Below, one piece after another: positions 58,377 to 64,000 of a stretch of 64,000 nt of DNA. The notes beneath the pieces were generated by a model. It searched no databases and was not told the DNA's origin. It saw nothing but the letters and a program-made list of their open reading frames with translations. Source of the DNA: Rhizophlyctis rosea (lineage: Eukaryota > Chytridiomycota > Chytridiomycetes > Rhizophlyctidales > Rhizophlyctidaceae); assembly GCA_027596075.1 (NCBI GenBank), contig JADGJC010000159.1:1-64000 (forward strand), written 5' to 3'. A program made the position numbers and the translations under genes. Within the stretch, counting starts at the first letter, position 1. Each line of letters starts with the position of its first letter.

Positions 58377-58713
58377 TATGAGAGAGCTGACTTGTTGTGG
58401 TGAGACCAGACTGTCTTCCTTATCGGACGCGGTGATCTAATGCAGTGGTTCGGGAAAAGGAAGTAAAGAAAGAAGGAAGAGTCAAGATGGATTAGTCAGT
58501 CGAATCCAAATCGATACCAGCATGCAGCATCAACGCGTCAATGCGCAGCAGGTGGCGCCGCCATACTATGTGGCGTGTAATACAATGTGGCTGGTATAAT
58601 TGGATGTGGGAACAGGAAGGCTCTCAATTTTTTTGGCAAAACTTCGCGCGCGTTCCGTTGTTCTGCTGCCTGCATTCTCCTTCACCAACACCCACGCGAT
58701 AGCAATAACGAAG
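58377..58713. promoter_or_regulatory. Divergent promoter region, Erv1 / Rrp7
   Basis: 337-bp spacer between divergent starts. Likely shared promoter. No specific motif is identified. Confidence 0.45.
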
Positions 58714-60019
58714 ATGCCTGCGGAGAAGAAAAAGAAGCGAAGTCAGCCCTCTAAGGAGGGACCAGGCACCACCACCATACCCCTTCCACAATTTAATCAA
58801 TTTAAACTTCTGGAAGTAACAATGCCACCCCTCTCCCTCACTCCCCTCCCCAAAACCTTCACAACCCACACACTCCCAACCCCACCAACCCCGCACCCAG
58901 TAACGCACACAATCCTAATGCGCCCCCACGAGTTCCGCCAAACAACCCACTCAACATCCCTCACATCCCTCCGTCAACCCTTCCCCGAAAAGCGCACCCT
59001 CTTCCTTGCCAACATCCCCACCGACAGCTCCGAAGCCCACTTCCGCCGCCTGTTCAGACGGTGCGGGACGGTGGAATGGGTGCAGTTTCATGATCAGGGA
59101 TTCGTGAAGGGACGTTTGGGCGGGAGGGTGCATAAGGTGGGGGGGTCGGCGCATGTGGTGTTTAGGGAGGAGGAGGCGGTAGAGCGAGTTATGGGGATGA
59201 AGGTTCGGAGAAGGGTGTGGAGTGATGCGGTGGAGGAAGGGGAGAAGGATGGGGAAGAGGGGGAAAGGGCGGGTGATGCGATGTATGAGGATGAGACGGA
59301 TAAGGACGCGATGGACGAGGATGGCGTGCCGGGAGGGAGGAAGAAGGGACCAGAACCCGTTGGCATGGAAAGTAAGTTTTCATCCTGGTGGAGAATCGCC
59401 GATCATCTTGCACATTTGCATGCTTATCCACGCCCATCTCTTATCAAACCTCCAATCTCACGCACCACTTCCTCCCCACCAGAATACCTCCTAAACCACT
59501 TCCACTCCCGGCCCCCACTACCAACGCTCTCCCACCAAGTAAACACCTCCCTCGCAGCCTTCGAATCCGCCGAAGAACAAGCCCGTCTCGCCGCCGCACG
59601 CCGCCACAACGTCCCCGACGAAGACGGCTTCGTCCTCGTCACCCGTTCTCGTGGCCGGAGAAACGTCAACACAGACGCGAGCGGCGCGAGCGTCACGGCC
59701 GCACGGCCAGAGGAAATTAAGAAGTTGAAACCGAAGAAGTTGGAGGTGGTCGACTTTTATAGGTTCCAAATGAGGGAGAGTAAACGGAATCGTGAGTGTT
59801 TTGATTTCTTTCGCATTTGTGTAGTGGGTACATCTGATGGGTCTTTTTGGGTGGGCGGAACTATTCTTCGGGTTTCGCCCTTGTTCCGTATGGTCATAAC
59901 TGTTGCTGATGTGCACACTCTCAAATCCACCAGAACTCGCCGACCTCCGCCGCAAATTCGAAGAAGACAAAGAAAAGATCGCAAAACTAAAAGCAAGTCG
60001 GCGCTTCAAGCCGTACTAA
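58714..60019 (+). CDS. Ribosomal RNA-processing protein 7 (Rrp7)
   Basis: Component of early small-subunit pre-ribosomes needed for 18S rRNA maturation in the nucleolus. Three exons (58714-59371, 59483-59791, 59934-60019) give 350 residues. The N-terminus KKKKRSQPSKEG is basic. An RRM-like module includes KRTLFLANIPTDSSEAHFRR and GTVEWVQFHDQGF, followed by an acidic insertion (DEDGVPGGRKKGP). The C-terminal Rrp7 signature is spliced together: DGFVLVTRSRGRRN, VVDFYRFQMRESKRNQLADL, RRKFEEDKEKIAKLKASRRF and the end KPY. The match of that tail to Rrp7A is strong. Confidence 0.92.
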
Positions 60020-60200
60020 GTACTCCCCTCGCCTGCCGCCCGTGTAGCATATGCTGCAACACCCGTCGAACTTACTGGTCCTCAGCGCAACATGTAAATA
60101 TAACAATATAGGCGTGGGTGGATAGCGAATTGTAACAATTGAAGGCTGTTTATTGGTGCATGGGCTCGTCTCTTTCTTCAAAAGGGCTCTTACGATCTTT
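60020..60200. other. Rrp7 3' flank
   Basis: Short 3' flank before the tandem-repeat block. Nothing else is seen. Confidence 0.4.
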
Positions 60201-60204
60201 CCCC

Positions 60205-60550
60205 AATCTCAGTCTGATCAAGCTTGTCGATCCCTCTTGTTAATCTCGTTACTGTTGTCAATCCCCAAGATTGTCAATGACGTCGATCTTGTCAATCCCT
60301 CTTGTCAATCTCGTAACTGTTGTCAATCCCAGATTGTCAATGATGTCAATATTTGTAAATCTCACCAGGCTCGGTAATCTCCAACTTTTAATTTGTCAAT
60401 CTCCGGCAATCACTTGTCATTCTCGACACTCTTGTCACTCCCGGATTGCCAATGACGTCAATCTTGTAAATCTTTCGCCAGATCTTGTTAATATCAAAAT
60501 TCTGATCGTCAACACTGTCAATCCCGGCCATTCCCTTGTTACTCTCGACT
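60205..60550. repeat. Degenerate minisatellite of TTGTCAATC-type words
   Basis: Words such as TTGTCAATCC, GTCAATGACGTC and TCTTGTCAATC recur. Two near-identical units of about 64 bases occupy 60225-60352 and decayed ones follow (TTGTCACTCCCGGATTGCC, ATTGCCAATGACGTCAATC). Open frames here are artefacts of the repeat. Confidence 0.8.
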
Positions 60551-62420
60551 CGTTTATCTATCCATGGTGGCTAATCTTGCTAATGGCCTATTCAACGCTA
60601 CTTTCAAACATCATAGCCCTCCCCAAATCCATACAACTACTTCAGAAAACCCAAAACAAAGTCTAATCTATACATAAAAGCGGGCTACCAAACCCTTCAA
60701 ACCGCACTCGAAGAACGCGCAGAGGCCAAAAAGACCCTCCGGACGCCAGAGGTTTTACTCCGCGAAACTCCGGCGACTCAACCCGAAGGGAATCACTGTG
60801 GACGGCAAATCTTGGCATCGTACTGGTCGTCACAGCCCTTCCCCACCAATCAATACAACTACCAACTACCTGCCTGCCCCACCGACCAGTCTATCTAAAA
60901 GTGCGGAGACAGCGTCGTCGGAAAGTCCAGAGCTTGACGTCTTGGTCTTGTTTGGCACGGGACTGCGTTGTGGTTTGAAAAGTGTATATCTAAGTAATCT
61001 CAGAAACACGTAACGGGAAGAAAAAAGACATTGATCAAAGGTGATGAAAAGGATGGGATGTTGGTGACAGCGAGATGTCGATCTTGAGTGGGACTCGAGT
61101 TCTGTGGGTCCTGAAAGGAACGAATGAATGAGTGAATGAGTGGATGCTTGGGTAGATGAACAGGCGAAGGTAGGCAACGTACCCGACCGCCACCCCGTTG
61201 CTGGTAGCAATCCCATATCCCTGCCTGTGCCGAAGAAGTCGGGAATCTATAAGATGTATGTATCAGTGTCACAAAATAGAAAGAGAATGTGCCGACGAAA
61301 AACGACCTCAAGGCACTTCCATATCCCATGTTATCAGAACATGGCCAAGACCCGAAGTGCCCTTTCCGCGGGTACCATCAAGAATAACGTTTTTCTTGGC
61401 TGCATGAGTGGGAATGCTTCGGCGTGAACACTATTGCACCGCGTCGTCCTTTTTGAACTTTGCAAATGCCCAGTCTCTTTTGAGGCGACTCGGAGGGTAG
61501 GGTCTGTTATGACTCGAATCCGCACAGAGTTCTTTGTTTCAGGTCGAAGACGAGAAGAAGTATTCATCATCAACGTTCATCATCCTCTCTCTCAAATCTT
61601 CATGACTACAACACGAATCACGCTCAAGGACCATGTCATGGAAGGGGAATCCTACAACTCCCTCGAGTTCCGATGTTGTTGTTGATCCTTGCTTGAGCGT
61701 GACGGAGTGTACCGGCTGTCACGATTACCCTCGACAGGCAGCGACGGATTCCACGCCAGGAAGTCGATAGCATTCGATGCTTCTTGATAAGCGGCCGCCA
61801 CCCCCAAGCGATATAGAAGGAAAGAAACGAATCACTGAACCATACAGTCAGCCAGAACCAAACACTAGTACAACTCACCCGACAGACCCACATGACACGT
61901 CCCCCCTTCTTGCCACTGAACCGAACGGCACTGAGATCCCACAATCAATGGAAACAGTGACCACAAAAAGGGTCCGGAACTGGCCGCTATCCCCAGCGAA
62001 CCCCCCTCGTGGGAAGCCGCCAAGGTTCAACTGGAGGGCCACCTTCATTTGCTGGTAAGGACGGACGGGAACACCAAAAGCGTCATAACGACGAATTGGC
62101 ATCCCTCGCACGCGTCACTCACCAACTCCGGTGTGCCCATCCAGCCTGAGTCTCCTGGCATCCTTCTTCATAGAAGTAGCTCAAGGACCCACACCAATCC
62201 ACTCCTGCTTTATAAGCCCATGTTGTCCGTATCCAGCACTCAGACGGCCCGAGGTGGAAGAAAGGTCGGGTCTTGTACTTGTTTAGCCGGGACGGCGACG
62301 ATCCCCGACTGAAGCAGGGAAGTCTTGCATGACGAGGTAGGAGGAGCGGGACGGAGGAGTGGTGTTGGTGATTGCATATGGTGACGGCGGGAGACGGCGG
62401 ATTACTTCGTCTCAACTTGG
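60551..62420. other. No gene recognised
   Basis: About 1.9 kb of short overlapping frames with no motif, splice series or RNA signature. The composition changes little from the neighbouring DNA. Confidence 0.45.
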
Positions 62421-62429
62421 GATAGGTGG

Positions 62430-63420
62430 CGCTGGCGCTTGGTGGTTATAGCGAAGGAGGGAGGAGGACTGACGAAGGTAGGAGGTCGAAGGGAGGAGGC
62501 GGAAGAGGAAGGAAGGTCGAGCGGGAAGGACCAAGTTCGAGACTTGACGGCGGGATAGGAAGGACCGAGTATGTCGAAGGCCCATTGGGGCCGAGAAACC
62601 TATTAGAACAAAGCAGAATCAGTCCTCGAAAAGAAGATGGATGACAAGTAAGAGAGGAACACCAAGATGCCGCGTCAGGTGCTCCGAAAAAGGCAGCGAC
62701 CATGTTTTTGCGAAGAGAGTTCAGTCGCGTCACCCTTCCAGGGGGGGTCATGCTCAACCGCTTTTTAGCCAAGTCGCCCCCCATCCAGATCATGCACAAC
62801 GCCGTAGCAACCACCCTTCTTTTGATTGCGTGACACCCCAGTAGAACCATCTCCCACTTGTCACCCGGGAAGGGAGCAGCAAGAGACTTAACTGATGTCT
62901 TGTATTCTTGTGTTTGAAGCCCTTGTTGAGGGCTGGACCGGTCAACCTGAGAGAGAACGATAGAATCAGTCCTTATCAAATGAACGGGTAAGCAAAGCCA
63001 GAAAGAAGCGACTGAACGATGACACATCAGGCGCTCCAAAACAGGCAGCTAACCATCCGGACTCTTCGAAGAGGGCTGAAATGCGTCACCCTTCCAGGGG
63101 AGATGTCATGCGAGGCTACTTGTGTCTCGTCGTCTCCCCTTCGAGCTCATGCGCAATGCCTTGGCCACCACTCTCCATTTTCGTTTGTGTGTCACCCCAG
63201 TGTGCCCTTGCTGATTTGCCACCCAAAAAGAAGAAGCAGGAACTTAACTGGATAAGTGCCGGTCGCCCAGACGATAGGGAGGCGGGACGACGCCCTTCTT
63301 GGCGAAAGAAGGAGGAAGGGAGGACGAGAACCAGTCAGGAAGAAGATCGATGGAGGAAGAAGACCGGAGGGCGACGGAGGGTAGGACCGAAGTTGAAGTG
63401 GAACGAAACGGAAGGCTGAT
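62430..63420. other. GGA/AGG-rich flanks of the duplication
   Basis: G+A-rich sequence (GGAGGA, GAAGG words) lies at 62450-62560 and again at 63270-63410, flanking the duplicated core and possibly part of the same larger unit. No gene is recognised. Confidence 0.4.
62640..63240. repeat. Diverged tandem duplication, about 355-bp period
   Basis: The block at about 62640-62890 is repeated, diverged, at about 62990-63240: shared words include CGTCACCCTTCCAGGGG (about 62728 and 63084), GTGACACCCCAG or GTGTCACCCCAG, and TTGCGAAGAG or TTCGAAGAG. The encoded frames (RHPSRGG and RHPSRGD) are shadows of the DNA repeat unless a protein is shown. Confidence 0.65.
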
Positions 63421-63549
63421 TCTTATGGTACCTAGTGATGAAAAAGACCTGCCGAAGCAGTCAGCTTGTTGTTCCAAAAGGACCACCACACCTATGTCCA
63501 CCCCCATCCCTTCACGAGAAACCATGCGACACCGTCCACGATCCCGTCA

Positions 63550-63645
63550 GAAGGAGGGCGAACCCCCAACCTTCAACATCGCTTCATCCGGGCCCCCAGC
63601 CAACCCCACAGCACCCACAAGGTGGAGGGCGAACCCCCAACAACC
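63550..63645. repeat. Short direct repeat, GGAGGGCGAACCCCCAA
   Basis: The 17-base word GGAGGGCGAACCCCCAA occurs at about 63555 and again about 70 bases later, with a related CCCAGCCAACCCC segment between. Confidence 0.7.
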
Positions 63646-63797
63646 CATGGAGCGGACATTGACCAGAGTTTTCGGACCATGGTCCCCGACGAAGGGTACG
63701 AAGTGGAGAAGTGCGTGCTGAGACGTATGTCCGAAAACATACCTTGCGTAAAGGATCTTGTGCGAGTACTTCGACGTGCGAGGAGGGACTTGACTTG

Positions 63798-63835
63798 AAT
63801 GGATGGATGGATGGATGGATGTATGTATGGATGCC
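63798..63835. repeat. (ATGG)n microsatellite
   Basis: Five to six perfect ATGG units run into ATGT units near 63798-63830. Simple sequence, noncoding as far as can be seen. Confidence 0.9.
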
Positions 63836-64000
63836 ATGGATGCATGCACGTGAAGTGTAGAAAAGTCTGTGACTGTGAAGATACATGTTAACGTCGGCAT
63901 GAGCATCCAGAAAGAGCATGTGGCAGACAAAACTTACCCAAATGCAGTTGGATATCCAACGACATGGTCCAAACAGAAGAGTGCAGACACAAATGAAACC

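Larger units (their letters stand above)
63421..64000. other. Window end, no gene recognised
   Basis: Only short frames and simple repeats. A gene could continue off the right edge, but no domain or splice series supports one. Confidence 0.4.

Noticed and set aside
62426..63039. Gene candidates in the duplicated right-end block
   Set aside because: Open frames follow the DNA repeat on both strands and show no domain or splice pattern.
1..64000. CRISPR array, prophage, plasmid origin or biosynthetic gene cluster
   Set aside because: No direct-repeat/spacer pattern, no phage or replication genes and no clustered biosynthetic enzymes; the introns show nuclear eukaryotic DNA.

Overview
The window is eukaryotic and fungal. 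Genes are separated by short intergenic stretches, are cut by small GT..AG introns (mostly about 60-150 nt), lie on both strands, and give clear homologs of fungal/opisthokont nuclear proteins. A KCTD-like BTB protein, a TLDc protein, an SSXT (SS18-type) protein, a DEK-like protein and a SIRT1-class deacetylase, alongside fungal-type CRT10-like and Ecl1-like proteins, fit an early-diverging fungus (for example a chytrid) better than a yeast. That placement is inference from gene content. No transposon, plasmid, phage or CRISPR array is visible. A 10-N gap at 16996-17005 cuts one gene.

Layout: 0.4-2.3 kb, frame-disrupted NET-domain gene (-); 3.1-3.8 kb, BTB/T1 protein (+); 4.7-8.0 kb, CRT10-like WD protein (-); 8.5-10.1 kb, HSL-type alpha/beta hydrolase (-); 10.4-11.6 kb, 3-hydroxyisobutyrate dehydrogenase (+); 12.3-13.8 kb, TLDc protein (+); 14.4-15.7 kb, SSXT protein (-); 16.3-17.8 kb, LACTB2-like metallo-beta-lactamase-fold protein (+, gap); 18.0-18.6 kb, mitoribosomal mL49 (-); 19.5-21.0 kb, disordered protein (+); 21.5-23.7 kb, DEK/HMG protein (-); 24.7-26.5 kb, Cys-rich protein (+, frameshift); 26.9-27.6 kb, SAYSvFN membrane protein (+); 27.7-29.4 kb, F-box/WD protein (-); 31.1-34.5 kb, large secreted Cys-rich/helical-repeat protein (+); 35.4-40.1 kb, chromo-like/C2H2 protein (+); 40.4-42.8 kb, SIRT1-type sirtuin (-); 43.2-44.2 kb, broken F-box gene (+); 45.6-46.3 kb, small secreted peptide precursor with a duplicated last exon (+); 48.9-49.3 kb, Ecl1-like protein (+); 50.8-54.3 kb, cysteinyl-tRNA synthetase (+); 54.7-55.9 kb, two-TM protein (-); 56.7 kb, tRNA-Ser (-); 57.8-58.4 kb, Erv1/ALR (-); 58.7-60.0 kb, Rrp7 (+). 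From 60.0 to 64.0 kb no gene is convincing and the DNA is repeat-rich.

Most genes are unrelated housekeeping functions (mitochondrial translation and import, valine catabolism, tRNA charging, rRNA processing, chromatin). There is no operon-like pathway. Several close divergent pairs probably share promoters (hydrolase/HIBADH, SSXT/LACTB2, mL49/disordered protein, DEK/Cys-rich, Erv1/Rrp7).

The most unusual items are: (1) the secreted protein at 31.1-34.5 kb, with a duplicated six-cysteine module followed by a family of about 50-residue helical repeats separated by Thr/Lys tracts; (2) the secreted peptide gene whose intron and last exon are tandemly duplicated, offering an alternative mature peptide; (3) a tRNA-Ser-derived perfect 21-nt inverted repeat; (4) a hairpin-rich intergenic block near 50 kb. 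Reading-frame breaks in three genes may be real decay or assembly indels and need read-level checking.
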